From assembly GCF_022763245.1 (NCBI RefSeq), contig NZ_JALEGV010000012.1, forward strand, positions 558,001 through 622,000: a stretch of 64,000 nucleotides of DNA, read 5' to 3'. Positions 24,610-32,947 of this stretch are shown piece after piece; position 1 is the stretch's first letter; every line of letters begins with the position of its first letter. The notes beneath the pieces were generated by a model that worked only from the letters and a program-made list of their open reading frames with translations, searched no databases and had not been told where the DNA came from. A program made the translations under genes and the position numbers. The DNA is from Oricola sp. (lineage in GTDB: Bacteria; Pseudomonadota; Alphaproteobacteria; Rhizobiales; Rhizobiaceae).

Positions 24610-26247
24610 GTGGACCAGACAGTCGAAACCGGCGGCAGGAAGATCTTCGAGACGCCGCTCTATCCCTACGGGCGCACGCCCGACCAGGAACCCGGCGCCA
24701 ACGCGCATCACCCCGTGGTGATCGTCGGCGCCGGACCGATCGGCCTGGCCGCCGCGATCGATCTCGCCCAGATGGACGTCCCGGTCGTCGTGCTCGACGA
24801 CAATGACAAGGTCTCCTGGGGCTCGCGCGCCATCTGCTTCGCCAAGCGCCCGCTGGAAATCCTCGACCGGCTCGGCTGCGGCGATCCGATGGTCGACAAG
24901 GGCGTCGTCTGGAATGTCGGCAAGGTCTTCTTCGACGAGCGGCAGGTCTACGACTTCAACCTGCTGCCGGAGAAGGGTCACAAGCGCCCCGCCTTCATCA
25001 ACCTGCAGCAATATTATTTCGAGCAATATCTGGTCGAGCGCGCCTTCGAGTTGCAGCGCCAGGGCAAGCCCATCGAACTGCGCGGCGGCAACAAGGTCGT
25101 ATCGGTGACGGAAAAGGGCGACGGCGTCGCGCTTTCGGTCGACACGCCGGACGGCCCCTACACGATGAGCGCCGACTGGCTGATCGCCTGCGACGGCGCC
25201 GGCTCGCCGATCCGCGCCATGATGGGGCTCGATTTCGTCGGCCGCGTCTTCGAGGACAACTTCCTCATCGCCGACGTGGTGATGGACGCCGACTTCCCGA
25301 CCGAGCGCTGGTTCTGGTTCGACCCGCCCTTCAACCGAGGCCAGTCCGCGCTGCTGCACAAGCAGCCCGACGGCGTCTGGCGCATCGATCTCCAGCTTGG
25401 CTGGAACATCGACAAGGACGAGGAAAAGAAGCCGGAAAACGTCATCCCGCGCCTCAAGGCGATGCTCGGCGACGACGTGAAGTTCGAGCTGGAATGGGTC
25501 TCGATCTACACCTTCCAGTGCCGCCGCATGGAGAAATTCCGCCACGGCCATGTGCTCTTTGCCGGCGACGCCGCCCACCAGGTCTCGCCCTTCGGCGCCC
25601 GCGGCGCCAATTCCGGCCTGCAGGACACCGACAATCTGTGCTGGAAACTGAAGCTGGTCATGGACGGCCTCGCGCCCGACAGCCTGCTCGAAACCTACGA
25701 TGTCGAGCGCATTCACGGCGCCGACGAGAACATCCTCAACTCCTCGCGCTCGACGGATTTCATCACGCCGAAATCGGAGATCAGCCGCATCTTCCGCGAC
25801 GCGGCGCTGGACCTTTCCGAGCGCTTCGACTTCGCCCGCCCGCTGGTCAATTCCGGCCGGCTCTCGGTGCCCTGCGTCTATGACGGCTCGCCGCTCAACG
25901 GGCCGGACGGGCTTGCCGGCGGCCCCGCCCGCACGCGCCCCGGAGCGCCCTGTCCGGATGCGCCGCTCGGCGACGCCTATCTGCTCGACCGTCTCGGCGA
26001 CGAATTCCAGCTCCTCGCGATCGATGCGGACGTCCCCGACAGCGTCGAGGATTGCGGCATCGCGGCAAGCGCGCTGCGCATCTCTTCCGCCGACGATCCC
26101 ACCGGCGACCTCGCCGCGCGCTATCTCGGCGACGCGACATCGGCCGTCTATCTGCTGCGGCCCGACCAGCATGTCGCCGCGCGGTGGACGGACTATGACG
26201 AAGCGGCGGTCAAGGCCGCTCTGCGCACCGCAACCGGGAGGGCATGA
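24610..26247 (+). CDS. class A FAD-dependent aromatic monooxygenase (MhpA-like)
   Basis: A 545-residue flavoprotein hydroxylase. GAGPIGL at 40-46 binds FAD; the DG motif is WLIACDGAGSPIR (190-202); GDAAHQVSPFGARGANSGLQD contains the GD motif at 319-320. The C-terminal thioredoxin-like extension is that of phenol hydroxylase/MhpA relatives. It should hydroxylate an aromatic acid with NAD(P)H and oxygen. GTG 24610 follows GGGAGGA. Downstream DUF2783 gene overlaps by ATGA. The substrate could be a hydroxyphenyl acid; the neighbours do not settle it. Confidence 0.9.
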   Translation: MDQTVETGGRKIFETPLYPYGRTPDQEPGANAHHPVVIVGAGPIGLAAAIDLAQMDVPVVVLDDNDKVSWGSRAICFAKRPLEILDRLGCGDPMVDKGVVWNVGKVFFDERQVYDFNLLPEKGHKRPAFINLQQYYFEQYLVERAFELQRQGKPIELRGGNKVVSVTEKGDGVALSVDTPDGPYTMSADWLIACDGAGSPIRAMMGLDFVGRVFEDNFLIADVVMDADFPTERWFWFDPPFNRGQSALLHKQPDGVWRIDLQLGWNIDKDEEKKPENVIPRLKAMLGDDVKFELEWVSIYTFQCRRMEKFRHGHVLFAGDAAHQVSPFGARGANSGLQDTDNLCWKLKLVMDGLAPDSLLETYDVERIHGADENILNSSRSTDFITPKSEISRIFRDAALDLSERFDFARPLVNSGRLSVPCVYDGSPLNGPDGLAGGPARTRPGAPCPDAPLGDAYLLDRLGDEFQLLAIDADVPDSVEDCGIAASALRISSADDPTGDLAARYLGDATSAVYLLRPDQHVAARWTDYDEAAVKAALRTATGRA

Positions 26248-26447
26248 CCATGGCAGACCTCAAGACCGCGCCGAACATCGCTGCGCCGGACGATTTCTAT
26301 GCCGATCTTCTGGCCGCCCATGAGGGCCTGACCAAGGCCGAGAGCGACGCCTTCAACGCCCGGCTGATCCTCATTCTGTCCAACCATGTCGGCGACCGTG
26401 AGATACTGCGCGCAGCCCTTGCGGCCGCCGCGGCGCCGAAGAAATAG
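26244..26447 (+). CDS. DUF2783 small protein
   Basis: A 67-residue acidic helical protein of the DUF2783 family: DDFYADLLAAHEGLTKAESDAFNARLILILSNHVGD, shown in part as DDFYADLLAAHEGL. The ATG overlaps the monooxygenase stop by four bases; ATG 26250 is a second option. These small proteins are, to my knowledge, found next to class A flavin monooxygenases, so an accessory or subunit role with the enzyme upstream is likely, but no function has been shown. Confidence 0.85.
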   Translation: MTMADLKTAPNIAAPDDFYADLLAAHEGLTKAESDAFNARLILILSNHVGDREILRAALAAAAAPKK

Positions 26448-26460
26448 GAGGAGACCGGCC

Positions 26461-27009
26461 ATGACCCTGAAGATCGACAAGATCCACCACGTCGCCTATC
26501 GCTGCAAGGACGCCAAGCAGACCGTCGAGTGGTATCGCGACATGCTGAAGATGGATTTCGTGCTGGCGATCGCGGAAAACCACGTCCCGTCGACGCATGA
26601 GCCCGACCCCTACATGCACGTCTTCCTCGACGCCGGCGACGGCAATGTGCTGGCCTTCTTCGAACTGCCGACCAAGCCCGAAATGGGCCGCGATCCGAAC
26701 ACGCCGAAATGGGTCCAGCACATCGCCTTCAAGGTGAAGGATCGCCCGACCCTGATCGAGTACAAGGAGCATCTGGAGGCAAACGGCGTCGAAGTGCTCG
26801 GCGTCACCGACCACTCCATCTTCCACTCGATCTATTTCTTCGACCCGAACGGTCACCGCGTCGAACTCGCCTGCCCGGACCCGGAAGAAGAAGAGATGCT
26901 GAAACGCCTCGATTCCGTCAAATGGGACATGCTGGAGGAATGGTCGCGCACCAAGCGCGCGCCGCAGCACGCCGACTGGCTGCACGCCAAGGAATTGAGC
27001 AAGGCGTAA
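26461..27009 (+). CDS. VOC family protein (glyoxalase/extradiol dioxygenase fold)
   Basis: A 182-residue vicinal-oxygen-chelate protein with two beta-alpha-beta-beta-beta modules. Candidate metal ligands are His 10 (IHHVAY), Glu 68 (FFELP), His 87 (VQHIAF) and Glu 135 (RVELACP), the standard four-ligand set for the family. It could be the ring-cleaving dioxygenase or an isomerase/glyoxalase of the cluster. GGAGGAGA precedes the ATG. It is last in the operon, converging on the Tm-1-like gene. Confidence 0.9.
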   Translation: MTLKIDKIHHVAYRCKDAKQTVEWYRDMLKMDFVLAIAENHVPSTHEPDPYMHVFLDAGDGNVLAFFELPTKPEMGRDPNTPKWVQHIAFKVKDRPTLIEYKEHLEANGVEVLGVTDHSIFHSIYFFDPNGHRVELACPDPEEEEMLKRLDSVKWDMLEEWSRTKRAPQHADWLHAKELSKA

Positions 27010-27020
27010 GTCGAGACTAA

Positions 27021-27045
27021 CCGGACCGGGTCACGCCTGGTCCGG
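27021..27045. terminator. hairpin between convergent operons
   Basis: CCGGACC (27021-27027) pairs with GGTCCGG (27039-27045); with inner G-C pairs and one G-U the stem reaches 10 bp around a 5-base loop. It overlaps the stop codon of the minus-strand gene and follows the VOC gene by 11 bases. No T-run follows on either strand. Confidence 0.4.
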
Positions 27046-28272
27046 CCTCGCCACGGTCCCGGCCTCGACCCAGGCGTCGAAGATCGCCAGCGCGGTCTCG
27101 CAGAATTCCGCGTCGTTGATGTGGCAGCCGAGCGCCTTGAGATCGACATTGGCCGGGCAGGCCGTCTCCATCTCGTCGCAGAACGCCGCCAGCCCGTCGG
27201 GATCGTTGAGATCGGCGCCGGGGCGGTCCCATTCGTGGCAACCGCCCTTCGGCAGCAGGAAGGTCGTCGGCCCGTTGGCCTGCTCCATCTTCCGGCAGAT
27301 CTCGCGCGCCACTTCGCGCCGCTGGTCGGTGTCCAGCACGATCGAGGTCAAGAGCCGGTTATGCGCATGGGACGGCGTTGCGCGGAACCGCTCCGGCAGG
27401 GGCTGCCAGCCGACAAAATCGATCAGGTCGATGCAGCCCGGCGCAATCAGCTGCGGAATGGCCTTCGTCCCGGCATTGGTCAGCCGGTCGGCGCCCGCCG
27501 AGAGCCCGCCCATCATGTGGTTGCCGACCTCCTGCGTGGCGAAGTCGAACACGGCGGCGAACGCGCCTTCCGCGGCCAGCGCCTCGAAGGCCCTGCCGCC
27601 CATGCCGGTGGCGTGGAAGACCGCCACCTCGTAGCCGCGCTTTTCCAGTTCCGGCTTCAGCGTAACCATGTAGGTCAGCACCGACTTGCCGAACGACGTC
27701 ATGCCTATCAGCGGCCGGTCGCGCTTCGGCGGCTCCACCGCCCGCGCCGCGCCGAGCACCGCGCCCGCCGCCTGGCTGAGCGAAGACTTGCAGACTGAAT
27801 TGAGCCCGTAGAGGCCGCCCGCCCAGAGGATCATCTGGATGTCCGGCGCCAGCCGTTCGGCCGGCAAGAGCGGCGAGAAGGAGACCGTCGAGACGACGAA
27901 TTTCGGAACGCCGAGCGGCAGCGCCGCGCAGACGTCAAGCGCGAGATCCGTCCCCATCGTGCCGCCCAGCACGATCACGCCGTCGATCCGGCCGTCGCGA
28001 TGCAGTCGCGCCGTCAGCGCCGCCGCGCCTCGCGCCATGATCTGCATGGCGTGGTTCTCGTCGCCGCTGTCGATGGCGGCCTGGATTGAGCTTCCGCCCT
28101 CCGCTGCGACATCGTGCTTCGACCAGTCCGTCGGTTCCGCCGGATCGCCCAGCACGCTGACATCCATGGTGACGACCCCGCCGCCCTGCCCGGCGATGCA
28201 TTGGGCCATGTAGGAAAGTTCGTCGTTCTTCGTGTCGTAAGTGCCGACGACGAGAATGGTCCTGTCGCTCAT
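27031..28272 (-). CDS. Tm-1-like ATP-binding domain protein (UPF0261)
   Basis: A 413-residue protein of the Tm-1-like/UPF0261 family. The N-terminus (ILVVGTYDTKNDELSYMA) is diagnostic, followed by the GGTMGTDLALDVC and SMTSFGKS-like (GMTSFGKSV) segments of two nucleotide-binding-like halves. In plants Tm-1 inhibits a viral replicase; bacterial members are uncharacterised but recur beside TTT or TIM-barrel signal-transduction genes in uptake/catabolic operons. Here it is the last gene after tctCBA and the aldehyde dehydrogenase. No substrate can be inferred. Confidence 0.88.
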   Translation of the reverse strand: MSDRTILVVGTYDTKNDELSYMAQCIAGQGGGVVTMDVSVLGDPAEPTDWSKHDVAAEGGSSIQAAIDSGDENHAMQIMARGAAALTARLHRDGRIDGVIVLGGTMGTDLALDVCAALPLGVPKFVVSTVSFSPLLPAERLAPDIQMILWAGGLYGLNSVCKSSLSQAAGAVLGAARAVEPPKRDRPLIGMTSFGKSVLTYMVTLKPELEKRGYEVAVFHATGMGGRAFEALAAEGAFAAVFDFATQEVGNHMMGGLSAGADRLTNAGTKAIPQLIAPGCIDLIDFVGWQPLPERFRATPSHAHNRLLTSIVLDTDQRREVAREICRKMEQANGPTTFLLPKGGCHEWDRPGADLNDPDGLAAFCDEMETACPANVDLKALGCHINDAEFCETALAIFDAWVEAGTVARPDQA

Positions 28273-28285
28273 TCGTCCCCCCCCC

Positions 28286-29770
28286 TCAGAGCTGGATCCA
28301 GGCGGTCTTCAGGTCGACATACTTGTCGAAGGCGTGCAGCGACTTGTCGTGCCCGTTGCCGGATTGCTTGACCCCGCCGAGCGGCACAGTCAGGTCCGAA
28401 CCGCCATAGGTGTTGACATGCACCACGCCGGCGCGAACCGCCCGCACCATGCGATGCGCCCGCGACAGGTCGCTGGTCCACACGCCCGCCGACAGGCCGT
28501 ATTCGGTGCCGTTAGCGATCGCGACGGCCTCCTCCTCCGTGTCGAAGACGGTCACGGCGAGCACCGGCCCGAACACTTCGCGCTGCGCCAGCGTGTCGCC
28601 CGCGCCGACATCGGTGAAGATCGTCGGCTCCATGTAGTAGCCGCCGGTCTCCTCCAGGATGCGCCGTCCGCCCCGATAGAGCGACGCGCCCTCCTGTTGG
28701 GCCGTCTCGACGAAGCCGAGGCTTTGGTGCAGCTGCCGTTCCGAATTGATCGCGCCGACCTGCGACGTCTGGTCCAGCGGGTCGCCGACCTTCATCGCCC
28801 CGGCGACCTTCGCGAGTTCGGCCACGAACGCGTCATGGATGCCGCGCTGCACCAGGAGGCGCGTGCAGGCGACGCAGACCTGGCCGGAATTGCGGAACAT
28901 GCCGTTCGCGGTCACCTTGGCCGCCTGGGCGACATCCTTCACGTCATCGAAGACGAGCGACGGCGATTTGCCGCCGAGCTCCAGATAGACCCGCTTCAGG
29001 TTGGAGCGGGCCGAATATTCCAGGAGCCGCCGCCCCACAGCGCCCGATCCGGTGAAGACCAGCACGTCGACGTCCGGCGACAGCGCCAGCGCCTCGCCCG
29101 CGACCGCGCCCCGGCCCGTGACCACGTTCAGGACGCCCGCCGGCAGCCCGGCCTCCAGCGCCAGTTCGGCGAGGCGCAGAAGCGAAAGCGAGGCCGTCTC
29201 GGCCGGCTTCAGCACGACGGAGTTGCCCGCGGCGATGGCCGGCCCCAGTTTCCACGCGCCGATCATCAGCGGGAAATTCCAGGGCACGATCGCGCCGACG
29301 ACGCCCACGGGCTCGCGATGGATCAGGCCCAGATGCGTGTCCGCCGTCGGCGCGATCTCGCCATAGAGCTTGTCCAGCGCCTCGGCGTAATAGCGGATGG
29401 TCGCCGCAGCGGAGCCCGCCTCCGCCTTGAAGGCCATGGAGAATTCGGTGCCGTTGTCGCGCACGCCGAGCACGGTCAGCGCAAGCGCCTCGCGCTCGAT
29501 CAGCTCGGCCCATTTGAGCATGATCTTCTTGCGCGCCGCAGGCGCCAGCCCCGCCCAGCGCCGGTCCTCGAAGGCCGCGCGCGCCGAGGCGACGGCCCGG
29601 TCGACCTCGGCCGGCGTGGCGTCGGCAATGCTGGTCAGCCGCGACCCGTCGATCGGCGATATGACGTCGAGTGGCGCGCCTTCACCTGCCTGCCACGCGC
29701 CTTCGACAAGGAGCTCTTGCGGCGGAACAGGAGTGCGCCGAAGCGCGTCGATCTGTGCTTGGTCTGCCAT
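28286..29770 (-). CDS. aldehyde dehydrogenase (PuuC/betaine-aldehyde type)
   Basis: A 494-residue NAD(P)-dependent aldehyde dehydrogenase. Catalytic Glu 264 (LELGGKSP) and Cys 299 (NSGQVCVACTR) are present, with VPWNFPLM near 163 and the C-terminal GVKQSGNG. Closest in style to gamma-glutamylaminobutyraldehyde or amino-aldehyde dehydrogenases. AGGAGG lies four bases ahead of the ATG. The 5' 136 bases overlap the 3' end of tctA in another frame. Its place between uptake genes and the Tm-1-like gene suggests oxidation of an aldehyde made from the imported compound. Confidence 0.93.
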   Translation of the reverse strand: MADQAQIDALRRTPVPPQELLVEGAWQAGEGAPLDVISPIDGSRLTSIADATPAEVDRAVASARAAFEDRRWAGLAPAARKKIMLKWAELIEREALALTVLGVRDNGTEFSMAFKAEAGSAAATIRYYAEALDKLYGEIAPTADTHLGLIHREPVGVVGAIVPWNFPLMIGAWKLGPAIAAGNSVVLKPAETASLSLLRLAELALEAGLPAGVLNVVTGRGAVAGEALALSPDVDVLVFTGSGAVGRRLLEYSARSNLKRVYLELGGKSPSLVFDDVKDVAQAAKVTANGMFRNSGQVCVACTRLLVQRGIHDAFVAELAKVAGAMKVGDPLDQTSQVGAINSERQLHQSLGFVETAQQEGASLYRGGRRILEETGGYYMEPTIFTDVGAGDTLAQREVFGPVLAVTVFDTEEEAVAIANGTEYGLSAGVWTSDLSRAHRMVRAVRAGVVHVNTYGGSDLTVPLGGVKQSGNGHDKSLHAFDKYVDLKTAWIQL

Positions 29771-31254
29771 TCGGCCTCCTTCAGGGATTTGCGGTCAAGC
29801 CAGACGCTTCTCGCATGGACGATCAGCACGGCGACGATGACCAGGAAGAGGATCATCGCGACCGGCCGGTCGATGAAGTCGAACGGCTCCTTGACCCGCG
29901 CCATGCCGGCGCGCAGCTTCACCTCCATGATGCCGCCGAGCACCATGCCGAGGATGATCGGAACGACCGGAAGCGACAGCCGCTTCAGCACATAGCCGAT
30001 CATGCCGAACACGGCCGCGAGCACGCAGTCGGTCACCGAATTGCGCAGCGAGTAGACGCCCACGAAGGAGAGCGTCAGAACGCACAGGCCGAGAAACCGG
30101 TTCGGGATTTTCACGACGCTGATCAGCGGCCGCGTCGCGACGAGCAGGAAGAGGACGACCAGCACGTTGAGGATCAGGAGCGCCAGGTAGAGCGCCACGA
30201 TGAAATCCATCTGGTTCTGGAACAGGCCCGGTCCCGGCACGACGTTGTGGACGTAGAAGACGCTCAGCATCATCGCGGTCAGCGCCTCGCCCGGAATGCC
30301 GAGCGCCAGCAGCGGCACCATCGCGGCGGCCGGCACGGCGTTGTTGGAGGTCTCGGACGCGATCAGCCCTTCCGACGAGCCGTGGCCGAAATCCTGCGGC
30401 CGCTTCGAGGTCTTCTGCGCATAGGTATAGGACAGGAACTGCGCGGTGAACTCCCCGACCCCGGGGATCATGCCCATCAGCACGCCGAAGGAGGCCGAGA
30501 CGGCCGCGACGCGCGGATGCCGCGCCAATTCGCGAAAGCCCTGGAACAACCCGCCGCGCAGCCGCGTCGTGCGGATCTTCTCGTCCTCGCTGGTCAGAAG
30601 CACGAAGGCCTGGCTGAGCGCGAACAGGCCGAGCACGACCACGATCAGGTCGATGCCGCTCGACAGGAACGCCTGGTCGAAGGTGAAGCGCTTGGAATAC
30701 TTCACCGGCTCCAGGCCGATCGTCTGGATGAAGATGCCGAAGCCGGCCAGCGCGCCGGCGATCAGGCTCTGGCCGCGATGTGCGACGATCACGAGGATGA
30801 TGCCGAGCAGCGCCGCCAGGAAGATCTCGCGCGAGCCGAACAGCGGCGCGACCTTGGCGAGCACGGGCGCGAACAGGATCAGGCAGACCACCGAGAAGAT
30901 GCCGCCGAAAAACGAGGAGGAATAGGCGAGCGACAGCGCCCGGCGCGGCTCGCCGCGCGCGGTCATCGGATAGCCGTCATAGGTGGTCAGCGCGTTGACC
31001 GCCGTTCCGGGCGTGTTGATCAGCACCGCCGGGATGGAGCCGCCGTACATGGAGGAACCATAGATGCCGAGCAGCACGGTCAGCCCGACGATCGGGTCCA
31101 TGGAGAAGGTGGCGGGCAGGAGGATCGCGATGGCGACCGCCGGGCCGACGCCCGGGATCGCGCCGATCAGCACGCCGCCGATGGAGCCGACCAGCAGCGC
31201 CAGGATCACGTCCCAGCGCGCGAGTATCTCCAGGCTCGAGAGCAACAGGTCCAT
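29635..31254 (-). CDS. tctA: tripartite tricarboxylate transporter, large permease subunit
   Basis: A 539-residue integral membrane protein of the TctA family with about 11-12 helices. GAIPGVGPAVAIAILLP near residue 32 and the matching MGMIPGVGEFTAQFLSY near 260 are the two family repeats. It transports carboxylates with TctB and the binding protein TctC using the proton or sodium gradient. The family usually ends near residue 495; here no stop occurs and the last 45 residues, Ser/Arg-rich, are read out of frame through the start of the aldehyde dehydrogenase gene, a 136-base overlap. Confidence 0.93.
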   Translation of the reverse strand: MDLLLSSLEILARWDVILALLVGSIGGVLIGAIPGVGPAVAIAILLPATFSMDPIVGLTVLLGIYGSSMYGGSIPAVLINTPGTAVNALTTYDGYPMTARGEPRRALSLAYSSSFFGGIFSVVCLILFAPVLAKVAPLFGSREIFLAALLGIILVIVAHRGQSLIAGALAGFGIFIQTIGLEPVKYSKRFTFDQAFLSSGIDLIVVVLGLFALSQAFVLLTSEDEKIRTTRLRGGLFQGFRELARHPRVAAVSASFGVLMGMIPGVGEFTAQFLSYTYAQKTSKRPQDFGHGSSEGLIASETSNNAVPAAAMVPLLALGIPGEALTAMMLSVFYVHNVVPGPGLFQNQMDFIVALYLALLILNVLVVLFLLVATRPLISVVKIPNRFLGLCVLTLSFVGVYSLRNSVTDCVLAAVFGMIGYVLKRLSLPVVPIILGMVLGGIMEVKLRAGMARVKEPFDFIDRPVAMILFLVIVAVLIVHARSVWLDRKSLKEAEWQTKHRSTRFGALLFRRKSSLSKARGRQVKARHSTSYRRSTGRG

Positions 31255-31259
31255 GGGCG

Positions 31260-31790
31260 TCAGAGGTTCAGGATGAAGAAGCTGCGGACCGCGCCCGGCA
31301 GATACTCATAGATCATGCCGCCCGGGATCTTCACAGACAGGAAACTCTTGAAGACGATCACGGTCGCGATCGCGAACAGGATGCTCACCGCGATCATGCG
31401 CGTGGTACGATAGCCCAGACGCCACGACAGCGTGGCCGCGAACAGGATCGAGGCCGGCAGATAGCCGATGACGGGAACCACCAGCACATAGGCCATGAAC
31501 CAGATCGCATATTCCAGCGCCGCGGCCCATTTGCGCACTTCCACCCAGTCGGCGCCCGTGAAGCGGCGCCAGGGCAGCTTGGCGAGGTGAAGGCCGCCCA
31601 GCCCGACCAGGGCCATGAGGCCGACCGCCGGCCAGAAACGCGGCTGCGCGAAGAAACCGGTCTTCGCCACCCAGCGGGTCTGTGTCGGTGTCTGCGCCAG
31701 CAGGATCAGGCCGAAGACCATGAGGACGAGGGCGAAGACCAGCTGGCCTCGCCTCGGTCCCGGAAATCGGCGCTCGCGTTCTGTCTGCAC
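31260..31790 (-). CDS. tctB: tripartite tricarboxylate transporter, small subunit TctB
   Basis: A 176-residue membrane protein with four helices, the TctB partner of TctA. GQLVFALVLMVFGLILL begins helix one; ALEYAIWFMAYVLVVPVIGYLPA and the following segments are typical, cited here in part as IWFMAYVLVVPVIGYLPA. GTG 31790 is chosen because GGGAAGG sits five bases ahead; a TTG at 31817 would add nine residues but lacks such a site. Five bases separate it from tctA. Confidence 0.85.
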   Translation of the reverse strand: MQTERERRFPGPRRGQLVFALVLMVFGLILLAQTPTQTRWVAKTGFFAQPRFWPAVGLMALVGLGGLHLAKLPWRRFTGADWVEVRKWAAALEYAIWFMAYVLVVPVIGYLPASILFAATLSWRLGYRTTRMIAVSILFAIATVIVFKSFLSVKIPGGMIYEYLPGAVRSFFILNL

Positions 31791-31818
31791 TGTGGCCTTC
31801 CCGAAAGCCGGATACAAA

Positions 31819-31842
31819 TCGGGCCCGGAAATCCGGGCCCGA
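31819..31842 (-). promoter_or_regulatory. strong intercistronic stem-loop between tctC and tctB
   Basis: TCGGGCCCGG and CCGGGCCCGA form a perfect 10-bp stem with a 4-base loop, 12 bases after the tctC stop codon, followed on the minus strand by TTTGT. It could act as a partial terminator or 3' stabiliser that leaves more tctC than tctBA mRNA. Confidence 0.65.
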
Positions 31843-31853
31843 CAAACGATCTC

Positions 31854-32795
31854 TTACTGCAGGATCTCGCCGATGCGCTCGACGGTCTCGATGTCGTTGG
31901 CGATGCGCGCCGCGCTCTCGTCGGCGTCCTGCCAGTAGACCAGCGCCCCGGTCTCCTTGGCGACCGCCTGGGCGCGCTCGCTCATCACGGTCTTCTTGGC
32001 CACCGCGATGATCTTGTCGCGCACGTCCTGCGGCGTGTCCTTGGTCACGAACAGGCCGTTCCACAGCGCGATGTTCAGCGTCGGGTCCAGTTCGCCGATC
32101 GCCGGCGCGTCCGGCACGAGCGGAATGCGCTGGTCGGTGATCGCCGTCAGCACCTTCACGTCGTCGAGACAGGGCAGGATGAGCTGCAGCGTGGTGTTGA
32201 TCACGTCGGCGTCGCCGGAGGCGAGCGTGTTGCAATCCAGCGCGTCGAACGCGGCGTCAGAGCCCCATTCGAAACCGGCGTTCTTCGCAAACGCCTTGGT
32301 CACCTGCGTCGGCGTCAGCACGTCGCCGAAATGGCCGAGCGCGACGTCGTTGTCCTTGGCGTAGGCGGCCAGTTCCTCCATCGAGGAATAGGGCGCGTCG
32401 CCGCTGGTGGCGATGACGAAGGGATAGGTCAGGAAGATGCCGAGCGGATCGAACTTCGCCGGCGTCAGGTCCGGAATGTCGATCGTGTGACCCACCACCG
32501 GCACGCCGATGACGAAGGAGCCGATCATGTAGCCGTCGGCCGGCGCGTTCGCCACCTCGATGGCGCCCGGGAACGGGCCGCCGCCGCCGCCCGGCTTGTT
32601 CACCACGGCCGCCGCGACGCCGTATTCTGCCTGGAAGTCCTCGGCGATCATGCGGGTCAGAACGTCCTCGAGGTCACCCGGAGGCCACGGCACGATGAAG
32701 TTGACCGGCTTTTCGGGATACTCCGCATAGGCGGCGCTCCCCATCAGAATCATGGCGCCCGCGAGCGCGCTCTTGAGCAGAGTGGATTTGAACAC
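31854..32795 (-). CDS. tctC: tripartite tricarboxylate transporter binding protein (Bug/TctC family)
   Basis: A 313-residue periplasmic binding protein. A signal peptide spans about residues 1-24 (ending SAAYA|EYP). YPEKPVNFIVPWPPGD and VNKPGGGGGP are the two loops that contact carboxylate ligands in this family. GTG 32795 with GGGGAGG upstream. It is the first gene of the operon tctC-tctB-tctA-aldehyde dehydrogenase-Tm-1-like, divergent from iclR. The ligand is a carboxylate, not necessarily citrate. Confidence 0.93.
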   Translation of the reverse strand: MFKSTLLKSALAGAMILMGSAAYAEYPEKPVNFIVPWPPGDLEDVLTRMIAEDFQAEYGVAAAVVNKPGGGGGPFPGAIEVANAPADGYMIGSFVIGVPVVGHTIDIPDLTPAKFDPLGIFLTYPFVIATSGDAPYSSMEELAAYAKDNDVALGHFGDVLTPTQVTKAFAKNAGFEWGSDAAFDALDCNTLASGDADVINTTLQLILPCLDDVKVLTAITDQRIPLVPDAPAIGELDPTLNIALWNGLFVTKDTPQDVRDKIIAVAKKTVMSERAQAVAKETGALVYWQDADESAARIANDIETVERIGEILQ

Positions 32796-32808
32796 GGAGA
32801 CCTCCCCT

Positions 32809-32839
32809 GGTTCGGTTCAAATAGTGAACCATCGGTTCT
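32809..32839. promoter_or_regulatory. candidate IclR operator (GGTTC repeats)
   Basis: GGTTCA (32814-32819) and TGAACC (32825-32830) form a perfect inverted repeat with a 5-base spacer; further GGTTC units are at 32809 and 32834. The cluster is 14-44 bases ahead of tctC in the gap to the divergent iclR gene. Confidence 0.6.
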
Positions 32840-32947
32840 AAAACAGATTGACATCGCTTCCGATCTCCTGTCAAGACACTTGAAAACACGATCGCGGATT
32901 GCGCCGCGGCCCTTCGAAATTGCGCACGGGAGTTTGAGCGGACGGCC

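Noticed and set aside
29671-31311. A 546-codon plus-strand frame opposite tctA
   Set aside because: Glu/Arg/His-rich shadow of the TctA gene; no domain resemblance.
29635-31790. tctBA as the permease partner of the TakP-like binding protein
   Set aside because: TctAB belong to the TTT family with their own binding protein tctC; TRAP binding proteins use DctQM permeases.
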